The notes: a model not told the origin generated them from the sequence alone. 64,000 nucleotides of DNA from Sphaerisporangium corydalis (GCF_025506355.1 NZ_JANZYP010000006.1:124001-188000), one strand, 5' to 3'. Positions 42,580 to 51,731 are shown, counted from the first letter of the stretch. Program-made: numbers and translations.

Positions 42580-43206
42580 GTGGACGTACGCCCTGTCACT
42601 TTCGCGGCCCTGGTCGAGGAGCTCGCCGAACGCATCGCCGCCGCGCCCGGGGACGCGTGGGTGCGGGTCGCCCTGGACGGCGCGCCCGCGGCCGGGCCCG
42701 GCGAGCTGGCCGACGCGCTAGTGGGTCCGCTTCGGGTGCGGGGGCGCGAGGTCATGCGCGTCTCGGCGGCCGACTTCCTGCGCCCGGCGTCGCTCCGCTT
42801 CGAGCACGGCCGCACCGACCCCGACGCGTTCCATGACGACTGGCTGGACTACGGGGCGCTGTCGCGCGAGGTGCTCGACCGGCTGGAGCCCGGCGGCCCC
42901 GGCAAGGTCCTGCCCACCCTGTGGGACGCCACCCGCGACCGCGCCACCCGCGCCGCGTACGTGACCGTGCCCAAGGGGGCGGTGCTGCTCATGGACGGGG
43001 CGCTGCTGCTCGGCCGCTGGCTGCCTTTCGACGTGACCGTCCACCTGTGGATGTCCCCCAACGCCCTGGCGCGGCGCACCGCCGAGGACCAGCGCTGGAC
43101 GCTGCCCGCGTACGCGCGGTACGAGGAGGAGGCGGGCCCGCTGGACACCGCCGACGTGGTGGTCCGCGTCGACGACCCCCGGCATCCGGCGGTGGCCGAG
43201 AGGTGA
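42580..43206 (+). CDS. Uridine-kinase-like protein with degenerate P-loop
   Basis: 208 residues from a GTG at 42580 behind GGGGGAG. Overall it matches actinobacterial uridine kinase-like proteins (VAALVEEL-like start, REVMRVSAADFLRPASLRFE, DPDAFHDDWLDYGALSREVL, VLLMDGALLLGRWLPFDVTV). At the Walker A position the sequence reads [17 protein letters not shown]: the conserved Gly-Lys-Thr/Ser is absent. A catalytically altered or inactive P-loop protein is therefore likely. The neighbours give no pathway hint. Confidence 0.75.
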   Translation: MDVRPVTFAALVEELAERIAAAPGDAWVRVALDGAPAAGPGELADALVGPLRVRGREVMRVSAADFLRPASLRFEHGRTDPDAFHDDWLDYGALSREVLDRLEPGGPGKVLPTLWDATRDRATRAAYVTVPKGAVLLMDGALLLGRWLPFDVTVHLWMSPNALARRTAEDQRWTLPAYARYEEEAGPLDTADVVVRVDDPRHPAVAER

Positions 43207-43372
43207 GGGCCGGCGGTGGCCGAGAAGTGGTACCGCCTCGTAATGATCTCCCTGAGCCGGGTTCGCCCGCCGTGCGGGCGGGGTTGCCGTCGCCCGGGGC
43301 CGGGCATACAGGGGACCTGAAGGCTGTTTGACCTGGTATAACCTGCTTCCGATGAGACGTGGGGACGTCGAG

Positions 43373-45232
43373 ATGTGCGGAATCTGTGGGTGGGTGGACT
43401 TCGAGCACGATCTTCGGGAGTCACGGGACACCCTGCTGGACATGGCCGAGACCATGGCCTGCCGGGGGCCCGACGACGAGGGGTCGTGGATCTCCGAGCA
43501 CGGCGCGCTGGGCCACCGGCGGCTCGCGATCATCGACATCGAGGGCGGCCGGCAGCCCATGATCGCCGAAGAGGACGGTGAGGTGTCCGCCGTCCTCACC
43601 TACAGCGGCGAGGTGTACAACTTCCGCGAGCTGCGCACCGAGCTGTCCGGGCGCGGCCACCGGTTCCGCACCCGCAGCGACACCGAGGTCGTCCTGCGGG
43701 CCTACCTCGAATGGGGCGCCGACCTCGGCACCCACCTCAACGGCATGTACGCCTTCGGGATCTGGGACGCCCGCAGGCAGGAGCTGGTGCTGGTCCGCGA
43801 CCGGCTCGGCATCAAGCCCCTTTACTACTACCCGACCCGCGCCGGCGTGCTGTTCGGCTCCGAGCCCAAGGCCATCCTCGCCAACCCGCTCGCGCAGCCC
43901 TGCGTCGACTCCGAAGGGCTGCGCGAGCTGCTCGGGTTCGTCAAGACCCCGGAATGCGCGATCTACCACGGGATGTACGAAGTGCGCCCGGGCGGTGTCG
44001 TCACGGTGAGCCGCCACGCGCTGGCGAAGAACCGCTACTGGCGGCTGGAGGCGCGCGAGCACACCGACGACCTGCCGACCACCATCGGCACCGTCCGGGG
44101 GCTGCTGGAGGACATCGTCGAACGCCAGCTCATCTCCGACGTCCCGCTGTGCACGCTGCTGTCCGGGGGCTTGGACTCCAGCGCGGTCACCGCGCTCGCC
44201 GCCAAGGCCCTGCGGCGGCACGGCCAGGGCAAGCTCCGCTCGTTCTCCGTCGACTTCGTCGGCTACGCCGAGAACTTCAGCCCCGACGACATGCGCGACG
44301 CCCCCGACACCCCCTTCGTCCACGACCTGGCCCGGCACCTGGAACCGCTCGGGGTCGAGCACGCCGACATCATGCTGGACTCCGGCGACCTGATGAACGC
44401 GGCCGTCCGGGCCGCCGTCCTGCGGTCCCGCGACATGCCGACCGGCATCGGCGACATGGACACCTCGCTCTACCTGCTGTTCAAGGCGATCAGGGCCCAT
44501 TCCACGGTCGCGCTGTCCGGCGAGTCCGCCGACGAGGTCTTCGGCGGCTACCGCTGGTTCCACGACCCGGTGGCGGTCAACGGCGGCACCTTCCCGTGGC
44601 TGGCCCACCATGGCAACCTGCGGTTCACCGCCCTGGAGGAGCTCCTCCACGAGGACCTGGCGCGCAAGCTCGACGTCCCCGGGTACCGCGACCAGCGCTA
44701 CCGCCAGGCCCTCGACGAGGTGCCGCGCCTGCCCGGGGAGGACGGGCTCCAGGAACGCATGCGGGAGATCAGCTACCTGCACCTGACCCGGTTCGTCCAG
44801 ATCCTGCTCGACCGCAAGGACCGCATGAGCATGGCCGTCGGCCTGGAGGTCCGCGTGCCGTTCTGCGACCACCGGCTGGTCGAGTACGTCTTCAACGCGC
44901 CGTGGGCGATGAAGACCTTCGACGGGCGGGAGAAGAGCCTGCTCAGGGCGGCCGCGGCGGACCTGCTGCCCAAGTCCATCCTGGAGCGGACCAAGAGCCC
45001 CTACCCCTCGACGCAGGACCCCGCCTACGAGAAGGCCCTGCGGGAGGCGACCGTCCGGCTGCTGGACGCGGCCCCGGTCGCCGCCGAGTCGCTGGTGGAC
45101 CTGGCCAAGGTCCGGGCCATGCTCGACCTGCCCCAGGGCACCGCCGCCGGGCACGACGTCCGCCCCGCCCTGGAGGGCTTCCTGCAGTTCAACGCCTGGC
45201 TGGAGCGCTACAAGGTGCGCGTCAGCCTGTGA
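43373..45232 (+). CDS. asnB: Glutamine-dependent asparagine synthetase
   Basis: 619 residues from ATG 43373, which puts the catalytic Cys at position 2 (MCGICGWVDFEHDL), as required for an N-terminal-nucleophile glutaminase. The amidotransferase domain (HRRLAIIDIEGGRQPM, SDTEVVLRAYLEWG) is followed by a synthetase domain with PP-loop LLSGGLDSSAVTAL near residue 264 and ALSGESADEVFGGYRWFHDP. It amidates aspartate with glutamine and ATP; a role in modifying a peptide or metabolite cannot be excluded, but no biosynthetic partner is nearby. Its 3' end overlaps the convergent XRE gene by 25 bases. Confidence 0.93.
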   Translation: MCGICGWVDFEHDLRESRDTLLDMAETMACRGPDDEGSWISEHGALGHRRLAIIDIEGGRQPMIAEEDGEVSAVLTYSGEVYNFRELRTELSGRGHRFRTRSDTEVVLRAYLEWGADLGTHLNGMYAFGIWDARRQELVLVRDRLGIKPLYYYPTRAGVLFGSEPKAILANPLAQPCVDSEGLRELLGFVKTPECAIYHGMYEVRPGGVVTVSRHALAKNRYWRLEAREHTDDLPTTIGTVRGLLEDIVERQLISDVPLCTLLSGGLDSSAVTALAAKALRRHGQGKLRSFSVDFVGYAENFSPDDMRDAPDTPFVHDLARHLEPLGVEHADIMLDSGDLMNAAVRAAVLRSRDMPTGIGDMDTSLYLLFKAIRAHSTVALSGESADEVFGGYRWFHDPVAVNGGTFPWLAHHGNLRFTALEELLHEDLARKLDVPGYRDQRYRQALDEVPRLPGEDGLQERMREISYLHLTRFVQILLDRKDRMSMAVGLEVRVPFCDHRLVEYVFNAPWAMKTFDGREKSLLRAAAADLLPKSILERTKSPYPSTQDPAYEKALREATVRLLDAAPVAAESLVDLAKVRAMLDLPQGTAAGHDVRPALEGFLQFNAWLERYKVRVSL

Positions 45233-46122
45233 CCCGGGCCGGCCGGCGGGGTGGTGGACCCATCGGCCCGCCCGCCGGCCAGGCTCAGGCGACCGAGCAG
45301 GAGGAGCGCCGCCTCGGCGGGGGAGCCGGGTTCGGCGCTGTACATGAGCACGCGGCGGCCGGGCTCGTCCGGCAGGTGCAGGGCCTCGAACTGCAGGTCC
45401 AGGACGCCGACCTCCGGGTGCCTGAAATGCTTGGTGCCGGTCGTGCAGTCGCGCACGGGATGCCGCGACCACAGGGCGCCGAACTCGGGGCTCTTCATCG
45501 ACAGCTCGCCGATCAGCTCGGCGAGCTCCCTGTCGTCGGCGGACCGCCCCGCCATCAGCCGCAGTGAGGCCACGGCCCGCGCCGCCTCCTCGTCCCAGTG
45601 GCGGTACAGGTCGCGGGTGTGCGGGTCGAGGAAGAGCATCCGGGTGAGGTTCGGCCGGTCGGCGGGACGGTCGGGGGCGTCGCGGTCGTGGTGCCCGGCC
45701 AGCAGGACGTGCCCGAGGGCGTTCCAGGCGAGGACCTCGTTGCGCCGCCCGAGGACGACCGCCGGCACCGGGCCCAGCGCGTCGATGAGCTGCCGGGTGC
45801 CCTTGCGCGCCATGTCCGGCCGGGACGGCCTGCGGCGCCTGGCCGGGCGCGGGCGGGCCAGGTCGTGCAGGTGGGCGCGCTCGTCCTCGTCCAGCGCCAG
45901 CGCGCGGGCCACGGCGTCCAGGACCGCCTCCGAGGCGTTTCCGCTCTGCCCCTGCTCCAGGCGGGTGTAGTACGTGGGGCTCACGCCGGCGAGCTGGGCC
46001 AGCTCCTCGCGCCGCAGGCCCGGCACGCGGCGGGCGCCGAACGACCGCACGCCGACGTCGTCCGGCTTGATCCTGGCCCTGCGGTTGCGCAGGAAGTCCG
46101 CGAGTTCGGTGTTGGCCGGCAT
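45208..46122 (-). CDS. XRE-family regulator with MmyB-like ligand domain
   Basis: 304 residues from ATG 46120-46122. The N-terminal helix-turn-helix (DFLRNRRARIKPDDVGV, RVPGLRREELAQLAGVSPTY, TRLEQGQSGNASEAVLDAVA) is followed by the MmyB-type PAS-like domain (PAVVLGRRNEVLAWNALGHV, LLFLDPHTRDLY-like segment, HPEVGVLDLQFEALHLPDEP). This group often controls a divergently transcribed dehydrogenase or transporter. Here the MFS exporter gene starts 146 bases away in the opposite direction and is the probable target. The ligand is unknown; fatty acids have been suggested for relatives. Confidence 0.93.
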   Translation of the reverse strand: MPANTELADFLRNRRARIKPDDVGVRSFGARRVPGLRREELAQLAGVSPTYYTRLEQGQSGNASEAVLDAVARALALDEDERAHLHDLARPRPARRRRPSRPDMARKGTRQLIDALGPVPAVVLGRRNEVLAWNALGHVLLAGHHDRDAPDRPADRPNLTRMLFLDPHTRDLYRHWDEEAARAVASLRLMAGRSADDRELAELIGELSMKSPEFGALWSRHPVRDCTTGTKHFRHPEVGVLDLQFEALHLPDEPGRRVLMYSAEPGSPAEAALLLLGRLSLAGGRADGSTTPPAGPGHRLTRTL

Positions 46123-46183
46123 GCGCCCATCATGCGCCCTCTCCCGGTTCCGTGCCTGTCCCCGCCAGTGGTAGGCAGCCCCC

Positions 46184-46200
46184 GCCTGCCCCACGCAGGC
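46184..46200. promoter_or_regulatory. Inverted repeat between XRE and MFS genes
   Basis: GCCTGC, five bases, GCAGGC: a perfect 6-bp-arm dyad in the middle of the 145-base divergent promoter region. It could be the operator of the XRE regulator or a chance GC-rich hairpin. Confidence 0.35.
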
Positions 46201-46267
46201 TCCTGGCTGCTCGCGGCCCTCGCTCCCAGACTCGGACCACCACCGGCCCGCGTCCCAGGAGGTCCCC

Positions 46268-47740
46268 ATGCCGTCCACCCTCGAACCCCCGCCCCGCGCC
46301 ACCCACCCGCCGGACCCGAACGTGCCGGCGAGCGCCGGTGCGGACGGCGTCCGGAGGATGGACCGGCGGCAGCGGGTGACGCTGATCCTGCTGCTGAGCG
46401 CGAGTTTCACGCTCGCCGTGGACTTCTCGATCCTGAACGTGGCGCTGCCCGCCATCGGCGCCGACGTGGGGTTCTCCATCGAGAACCTGCAGTGGGTCGC
46501 CACCGCGTTCGCGCTCTGCGCGGCGGGGTTCACGCTGCTGTTCGGGCGGGTCGCCGACCTGTTCGGCCGCCGCCGGGTCTTCCTGGCGGGCATCGCGACG
46601 CTCGGCCTGGCGTCCCTGGCGGGCGGGCTCGCGGGCTCGCCCGAGGTGCTCCTGGCCGCACGCGTGGCGCAGGGCCTCGCCACGGCGGCCGTGACCCCGG
46701 CCGCGCTGTCCCTGCTCACCACCTCCTTCCCCGAGGGCCCCCTCAGGGCCAGGGCGCTCGGGTTGAACGGGGCGCTGATGGCCGCCGGGTTCACCACCGG
46801 GGCGATCCTCGGTGGCGTGCTGACCGACCTGCTGAGCTGGCGGTGGGCGTTCTTCGTGAACGTCCCGGTCGCGGCCCTGGTCACCACCGTCGCGCCCGCC
46901 GTGCTCAGGGAGAGCCGCCCCGACCGGCGGCCCAGGCTGGACCTTCCCGGCGCGCTCACCGTCACCCTCGGCCTGCTCACCGCCGTCTACGGGTTCACCA
47001 CCGCGGGGGAGAAGGGCTGGGGCGACCCGGTGGCCCTGCTGTCGCTGGCCGCCTCGGCCGTCCTGCTCGCCGCTTTCTGGATCGTTGAGGGGAGGGTCGG
47101 CGCGCCGCTGGTCCCGGTGACCGTCCTGCGGCGGCGGGCCGTCGCCTGGGGGAACGTGGCCGGGCTGCTGGCGTTCCTCACGGAGACCTCGCTGGTCTTC
47201 CTGCTGACCCTCTACCTGCAGAAGGTGCTCGGATACCCGCCGCTGGCGGCCGGTCTGGCGTTCGCGGTGCTGGGCGCGGGGACCGTGGCCGGCGGGATCA
47301 TCGGCCCGAGGGTGATCGGCGCGGTCGGCGGCAGGAGGGCGATCGTCGCGGGCCTGCTGGTCCAGGGGGTCGCGACCGGCTCGCTCGCGCTGCTCGGGCC
47401 GGAGAGCGGCTGGATCGCGCTCCTGCTGGTCATGTCGTTCGCCGGCGGGGTGGCCAATCTGGTGGCCATCGTCGGGTTCATGGTCACCGCGACCTCGGGG
47501 CTGCCCGACCACGAGCAGGGCCTGGCGACCGGGCTGGCCACCATGAGCCAGCAGGTGGGCATCACCATGGGCATCCCGGTGATGAGCGCGATCGTGACCG
47601 CTCGCGTGCACGCGGCGGGCACCGCGAGCGCGCCGGCCGTGCTGTCGGGGGTCGGCACGGCGATCCTGGTGAACGCGGCGCTGTGCCTGGTCACCGCCGC
47701 CCTGGCCGCGATCTTCCTCGGCCGGGACCACCCGAGCTGA
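46268..47740 (+). CDS. MFS drug/metabolite exporter, DHA2 (14-TM) type
   Basis: 490 residues with AGGAGG well placed before ATG 46268. After a Pro-rich cytoplasmic start come about 14 hydrophobic segments. Typical DHA2 motifs are LAVDFSILNVALPAIGADVG, the A motif FGRVADLFGRRRVFLAG and the C motif GLNGALMAAGFTTGAILGGV. It should export a toxic or waste compound by proton antiport. The substrate is unknown. It diverges from an MmyB-like regulator. Confidence 0.93.
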   Translation: MPSTLEPPPRATHPPDPNVPASAGADGVRRMDRRQRVTLILLLSASFTLAVDFSILNVALPAIGADVGFSIENLQWVATAFALCAAGFTLLFGRVADLFGRRRVFLAGIATLGLASLAGGLAGSPEVLLAARVAQGLATAAVTPAALSLLTTSFPEGPLRARALGLNGALMAAGFTTGAILGGVLTDLLSWRWAFFVNVPVAALVTTVAPAVLRESRPDRRPRLDLPGALTVTLGLLTAVYGFTTAGEKGWGDPVALLSLAASAVLLAAFWIVEGRVGAPLVPVTVLRRRAVAWGNVAGLLAFLTETSLVFLLTLYLQKVLGYPPLAAGLAFAVLGAGTVAGGIIGPRVIGAVGGRRAIVAGLLVQGVATGSLALLGPESGWIALLLVMSFAGGVANLVAIVGFMVTATSGLPDHEQGLATGLATMSQQVGITMGIPVMSAIVTARVHAAGTASAPAVLSGVGTAILVNAALCLVTAALAAIFLGRDHPS

Positions 47741-47821
47741 CACCCCCGGCCGGACGTCCCGCATGGCCGATACGACCCCGGGCGGTCGATCACATGACTC
47801 GTACGGACGCCGGACGTCCGG

Positions 47822-48247
47822 TCAGCGGGTCACGCGGTCGAGGCCGTCGGCTATGCCCTGGCGGAGCATGTCGCCGTACGGGCCCCGGGGGAGGTCGCCG
47901 GCGTGGTCGGCGGCCAGGCGGAAGTAGCGCGCCGCCTCGGACGGATCGCCCAGCAGTTCGTGGGACGCGCCCATGTTGAGGTAGAGCGAGGGGTAGAACT
48001 CAAGGACGCGCCCGTCGCCCGTGGCGTTCGCGTGGTGCAGGGAGACCGCGTTCCACAGGAGGGTCTCCTCGGGGGAGTCCTGCTGCCTGGCGACGTAGTG
48101 GGCGGCCACGCAGGCGTCGAAGTCGTCGCCCCGCTCGGCCCACGCCTGGTCGAACAGCCGTCGCGCGTCCTCCGGCTTGCCCTCGGACTCGGCCCGCATG
48201 CCCTCCGAGCACAGCCGGACGACCGCATTGTCGAGATCGAGTTCCAC
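47822..48247 (-). CDS. Small TPR-like protein
   Basis: 141 residues from a GTG at 48245-48247 with GGGAGG five bases upstream; a longer frame to 48298 lacks one. The helical pairs LDNAVVRLCSEGMRAESEGK, PEDARRLFDQAWAERGDDFD and SLYLNMGASHELLGDPSEAA, YFRLAADHAGDL look like tetratricopeptide units. Related small actinomycete proteins are unassigned. It is probably a protein-protein interaction module; no partner is evident. Confidence 0.75.
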   Translation of the reverse strand: MELDLDNAVVRLCSEGMRAESEGKPEDARRLFDQAWAERGDDFDACVAAHYVARQQDSPEETLLWNAVSLHHANATGDGRVLEFYPSLYLNMGASHELLGDPSEAARYFRLAADHAGDLPRGPYGDMLRQGIADGLDRVTR

Positions 48248-48439
48248 GGCTACCTCCCTTTTCCGCTTCCCCCGCAGCCTAGGCCGTCGATCCGACAAAT
48301 CTGAGGCGCCCGGCGCCGCCGGCGTCCCCCCATAGGATGCTGACGAGGCGGTCGTGACCGACCGGCGCGCGTGACCAAGCGTGCGTGACGAGGCGGCGCG
48401 GCGTCACGAGGCGGGCGTGCGGAAGCGGAGGGGGAGCCG

Positions 48440-48922
48440 GTGGTCGATTCGTGGCGGGGGCTGCCCAGGCCGGCGCGGGTCGTGGCCGAGGCGGCCGACG
48501 AAGCGGTGGCGGCGGCGCTGTCCCGTGACCCGGAGGCGTACCGCCTGGCGGCGGCGCGGCTCGCCGGCCTCGGCTCCGAGCACGTCGGCCTGGTGCTCGG
48601 GACCGTGGTGAGGTCGCTGCTCGAGGACGCGCACCCCGACGGGCTGACCGTGGACGACGTCCAGGCGGTGGTCGGGCGCTGCGCGCGGGCGGCCTTCGCC
48701 TGGTTCCCCGACGTGGACGCGGACGTGCTGGTGATGCTGGTCGCCGGGGCCCTCGGGGTCCACCAGGCCGAGCCGGACTTCCAGCTCGACGGGAAGGACG
48801 TCACCCGGCAGGCCCCGCTGCTGATCGCCGACCTGCTCGCCGCGTCGGGCCAGCGGTTCGACCGGCGCCTGTCGGCGGCGTTCGCCGACCTCGCCAGGTC
48901 CCAGTCCGCCGAAATGCCGTGA
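48440..48922 (+). CDS. Conserved-looking hypothetical protein
   Basis: 160 residues from a GTG at 48440 after GGGGGAG. Mostly helical with LVLGTVVRSLLEDAHPDGLT, VQAVVGRCARAAFAWFPDVD and QAPLLIADLLAASGQRFDRR. No catalytic motif or membrane segment. No family recognised. Codon use is normal for the window, and third positions are strongly G/C, so I believe it is a gene. Its stop lies inside a 17-bp tandem repeat. Confidence 0.65.
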   Translation: MVDSWRGLPRPARVVAEAADEAVAAALSRDPEAYRLAAARLAGLGSEHVGLVLGTVVRSLLEDAHPDGLTVDDVQAVVGRCARAAFAWFPDVDADVLVMLVAGALGVHQAEPDFQLDGKDVTRQAPLLIADLLAASGQRFDRRLSAAFADLARSQSAEMP

Positions 48923-48976
48923 CGACCGAAATGCCGTGACGACCGACGTGCCCTGACGACCGACGTGCCCTGAGGC
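48909..48976. repeat. 17-bp tandem repeat x4 at the 3' end of the hypothetical gene
   Basis: Units begin at 48909, 48926, 48943 and 48960. The first two are identical (CCGAAATGCCGTGACGA) and the last two share CCGACGTGCCCTGA. The first unit contains the stop codon of the upstream gene. The period is not a multiple of three, as expected for untranslated sequence. Confidence 0.9.
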
Positions 48977-48983
48977 GTACGGC

Positions 48984-49568
48984 TCAGTACAGGTGTTCGG
49001 CCGAGCCGGTGAGGGGCCGCACGGTGAGGTGCGCCCGCGTCACCCGCACGCCGGTGGCGCGTTCGGCGAGGGCCAGCGCGGCGCCGAGGGGGTCGAAGCC
49101 GTCGTCGTCACCGTCGACGGGCATGCCCAGGTCGCGCATGTGCCCGAGGAGCCGGTCGGGGTCGCGCCCCCAGCGTTCGTGAGGCTCGTCAGGACGGAAG
49201 CCGGTCACGGCCTGCCCGTCGGCCGCGAAGAGGAACTCCAGGCCGGAGGCGGTGCCGAGGGACACCGCCGCCATGGCGGTGCCGGCGGAGAGCCGCCGTG
49301 TCACCTCGGCGAGCGTTCCCGCGTAACCGCCGCCCTCCAGCAGGACGGTGCCGCCGATCGCGGGATAGGCGGAGATGAGGTGGCCGGGGCCGTCCGTGGG
49401 ATCGGGGACGACGCCCCGGCCCGCCGGTTCGGGGGTGACGCCGAGGCGGTGGAACGCCTCTTCGGGGGACATGTCGCGTACGAAGGTCAGGCAGCCGCCG
49501 GAGCGGCATAAGCTCTCGCCGGGCTCCTCGCGGAACCAGGCGTAGTCGGCCGCCGTCACGCCACCCAT
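48984..49568 (-). CDS. DUF6461-like protein
   Basis: 194 residues from an ATG at 49566-49568 with AAAGGATCC upstream; an ATG 18 bases earlier is weaker. Segments DYAWFREEPGESLCRSGGCL, TFVRDMSPEEAFHRLG and GFRPDEPHERWGRDPDRLL resemble the actinobacterial DUF6461 group, whose function is unknown. No membrane segment or signal. It diverges from the lysyl-tRNA synthetase gene. Confidence 0.7.
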   Translation of the reverse strand: MGGVTAADYAWFREEPGESLCRSGGCLTFVRDMSPEEAFHRLGVTPEPAGRGVVPDPTDGPGHLISAYPAIGGTVLLEGGGYAGTLAEVTRRLSAGTAMAAVSLGTASGLEFLFAADGQAVTGFRPDEPHERWGRDPDRLLGHMRDLGMPVDGDDDGFDPLGAALALAERATGVRVTRAHLTVRPLTGSAEHLY

Positions 49569-49766
49569 GGTGGATCCTTTCGACATCCGATGAACGACAT
49601 GATCTTCTCAGCGCGGACCGACAAAATAAGCCCTATCCCTCAAGTCGGCCGTCGCCGTGGCCGGGAAACCGGCCGGAGACCGCCCTCGGGCCGGGACGGT
49701 GCGCGGATCACTGCGCCGGTCCGGGACAATGGGGGCGTCAGGCTGTAGAGGAAGGATGTGCCGATC

Positions 49767-51485
49767 GTGGCTATGAGCGCTGAGGCCGACTGGGTCTCAC
49801 GATTCGCGGACGAGGTCATCGCGGAGGCGGAGCGTCGCGCCCCCGGCGAACCGATCGTCTGCGCCTCGGGCCTCAGCCCCTCGGGCCCCATCCACCTGGG
49901 CAACCTGCGCGAGGTCATGACCCCCCACCTGGTCGCCGACGAGATCCGCCGCCGGGGCCACGAGGTCGTCCACATCATCTCCTGGGACGACTACGACCGC
50001 TTCCGCAAGGTCCCCGCCGGGGTGGACTCGTCCTGGTCGGAGCACATCGGCAAGCCGCTGACCTCGGTGCCCGCCCCGCCCGGCAGCGCCTACCCCAACT
50101 GGGCCGAGCACTTCAAGGCGCCCATGATCGCGGCGCTGGCCGAGCTGGGCATCGAGTTCCGCGGCATCAGCCAGACCGCGCAGTACACCTCGGGGGTCTA
50201 CCGCGAGCAGATCCTGTTCGCCATGCGCGAGCGCGAGCGCATCGACGCGATCCTCGACCGCTACCGCACCAAGGACAAGCCGGCCGCCAAGCAGCAGCAG
50301 AAGCTGGACGAGACCGACGCCGCCGCCGCGCAGGCCGCGGCCGAGGGCTCGGGCGCGGCCGGTGAGGACGATGGCAAGGCCGCCGCGGGCTACTTCCCGT
50401 ACAAGCCCTACTGCTCGGTGTGCGAGCGCGACCTGACCACGGTCACCGCCTACGACGACGACACCACCGAACTGTCGTACACCTGCGCCTGCGGGCATTC
50501 CGAGACCGTGCGCCTGGCCGAGCACGACCGGGGCAAGCTGGTCTGGAAGGTCGACTGGCCGATGCGCTGGGCCTTCGAGGGCGTCGTGTTCGAGCCCTCG
50601 GGCGTCGACCACTCCTCGCCCGGCTCGTCGTTCGTCGTCGGCGGGCAGATCGTCAAGGAGGTCTTCGGCGCCGACCAGCCGATCGGCCCGATGTACGCCT
50701 TCGTCGGCATCAGCGGCATGGCCAAGATGAGCAGCTCCAAGGGCGCGGTGCCCACCCCGGCGGACGCCCTGGAGATCATGGAGGCCCCGCTGCTGCGCTG
50801 GCTGTACGCGCGCCGCAGGCCGAACCAGTCCTTCAAGATCGCCTTCGACCAGGAGATCCAGCGGCTGTACGACGAGTGGGACGCCCTGCACCGCAAGATC
50901 GGCGACGGCACGGCGCTGCCCGCGGACGTGGCCGCGCACGGCCGCGCGGTCGGCACCGCCTCAGGCCCGCTGCCGGTCACGCCGAGGCCGCTGCCCTACC
51001 GCACGCTGGCGTCGATCGTGGACGTCACCACCGGGCACGACGAGCAGACGCTGCGCATCCTGCGCGACCTCGACCCCGAGCACCCCATCACGTCCCTGGA
51101 CGAGGTCCGGCCCCGGCTCGACCGCGCGGAGCGGTGGATCACCACCCAGGTGCCCGCCGAGCAGCGCACGCGCGTGCGCGACGAGCCCGCCACCGACATC
51201 CTCGGCTCGCTCGGCGAGGGGGACCGCGAGTCGCTGCGGCTGCTGCTGGCCGGGCTCGGCGAGCACTGGTCGCTCGACGGGCTGACGTCGCTGGTGTACG
51301 GGGTGCCGAAGATCCAGGCCGGGCTGGCGCCCGACGCCAAGCCCACCCCCGAGCTGAAGGTCGCCCAGCGCGAGTTCTTCGCCCTGGTTTACCGGCTGCT
51401 GGTCGGGCGGGACACCGGCCCCCGCCTGCCGACGCTGCTGCTCGCGGTCGGCGCGGACCGCGTGCGCGAGCTCCTCGGCGGCTGA
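49767..51485 (+). CDS. lysS: Class I lysyl-tRNA synthetase
   Basis: About 572 residues. The start is uncertain: GTG 49767 fits the AGGAAGG stretch best; GTG 49758 and ATG 49773 are possible. It is a Rossmann-type enzyme with HIGH-like SGPIHLGNLREVMTPHLVAD and KMSKS-like GMAKMSSSKGAVPTPADALE near residue 320. A Zn-type insertion carries CSVCERD and CACGHSE. This is the archaeal/class I form, unrelated to common bacterial class II LysRS. It charges tRNA-Lys; some actinomycetes carry it instead of or beside class II. A hairpin terminator follows. Confidence 0.95.
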   Translation: MAMSAEADWVSRFADEVIAEAERRAPGEPIVCASGLSPSGPIHLGNLREVMTPHLVADEIRRRGHEVVHIISWDDYDRFRKVPAGVDSSWSEHIGKPLTSVPAPPGSAYPNWAEHFKAPMIAALAELGIEFRGISQTAQYTSGVYREQILFAMRERERIDAILDRYRTKDKPAAKQQQKLDETDAAAAQAAAEGSGAAGEDDGKAAAGYFPYKPYCSVCERDLTTVTAYDDDTTELSYTCACGHSETVRLAEHDRGKLVWKVDWPMRWAFEGVVFEPSGVDHSSPGSSFVVGGQIVKEVFGADQPIGPMYAFVGISGMAKMSSSKGAVPTPADALEIMEAPLLRWLYARRRPNQSFKIAFDQEIQRLYDEWDALHRKIGDGTALPADVAAHGRAVGTASGPLPVTPRPLPYRTLASIVDVTTGHDEQTLRILRDLDPEHPITSLDEVRPRLDRAERWITTQVPAEQRTRVRDEPATDILGSLGEGDRESLRLLLAGLGEHWSLDGLTSLVYGVPKIQAGLAPDAKPTPELKVAQREFFALVYRLLVGRDTGPRLPTLLLAVGADRVRELLGG

Positions 51486-51502
51486 CGCCGTTCCACCCGA
51501 CG

Positions 51503-51530
51503 AAGGGCCCCGGCCGGCGCCGGGGCCCTT
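51503..51530 (+). terminator. Hairpin terminator after lysS
   Basis: AAGGGCCCCGG and CCGGGGCCCTT pair perfectly (11 bp) around a six-base loop, 17 bases after the lysS stop. The stem ends in CCCTT followed by CC, without a long U run. Confidence 0.8.
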
Positions 51531-51701
51531 CCGCGTGTCCGTAGCCGTTTCCCGGGCCCGTCCGCCCGCGCCGGGTGCGGTGCCATTCGGGGCCGGAAGG
51601 CGCGTCAGGGGTAGTCTGGGCTGGACTTCTGGACGGTATCTTCGCAGGTAGGAGGGCTAAGTAAAGAATAGCTTCATGCTAGGGTGTGAAGAGGAAAAAA
51701 A

Positions 51702-51731
51702 TTGACCACCCTGCCCTGGCGACCGTATGGT
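51702..51731 (+). promoter_or_regulatory. Candidate promoter of the importer-murQ operon
   Basis: TTGACC at 51702 and TATGGT at 51726, 18 bases apart, lie in an unusually A-rich neighbourhood (51655-51700). They are placed to start a transcript about 20 bases before the ATG at 51760. Spacing and sequence suit a housekeeping sigma factor. Confidence 0.5.

Noticed and set aside
43421-45472. 683-codon minus-strand frame opposite asnB
   Set aside because: No recognisable domain and complementary to a well-conserved asparagine synthetase.
46130-47764. 544-codon minus-strand frame opposite the MFS gene
   Set aside because: Highly charged, repeat-like composition typical of antisense frames; the plus strand encodes a clear 14-helix exporter.
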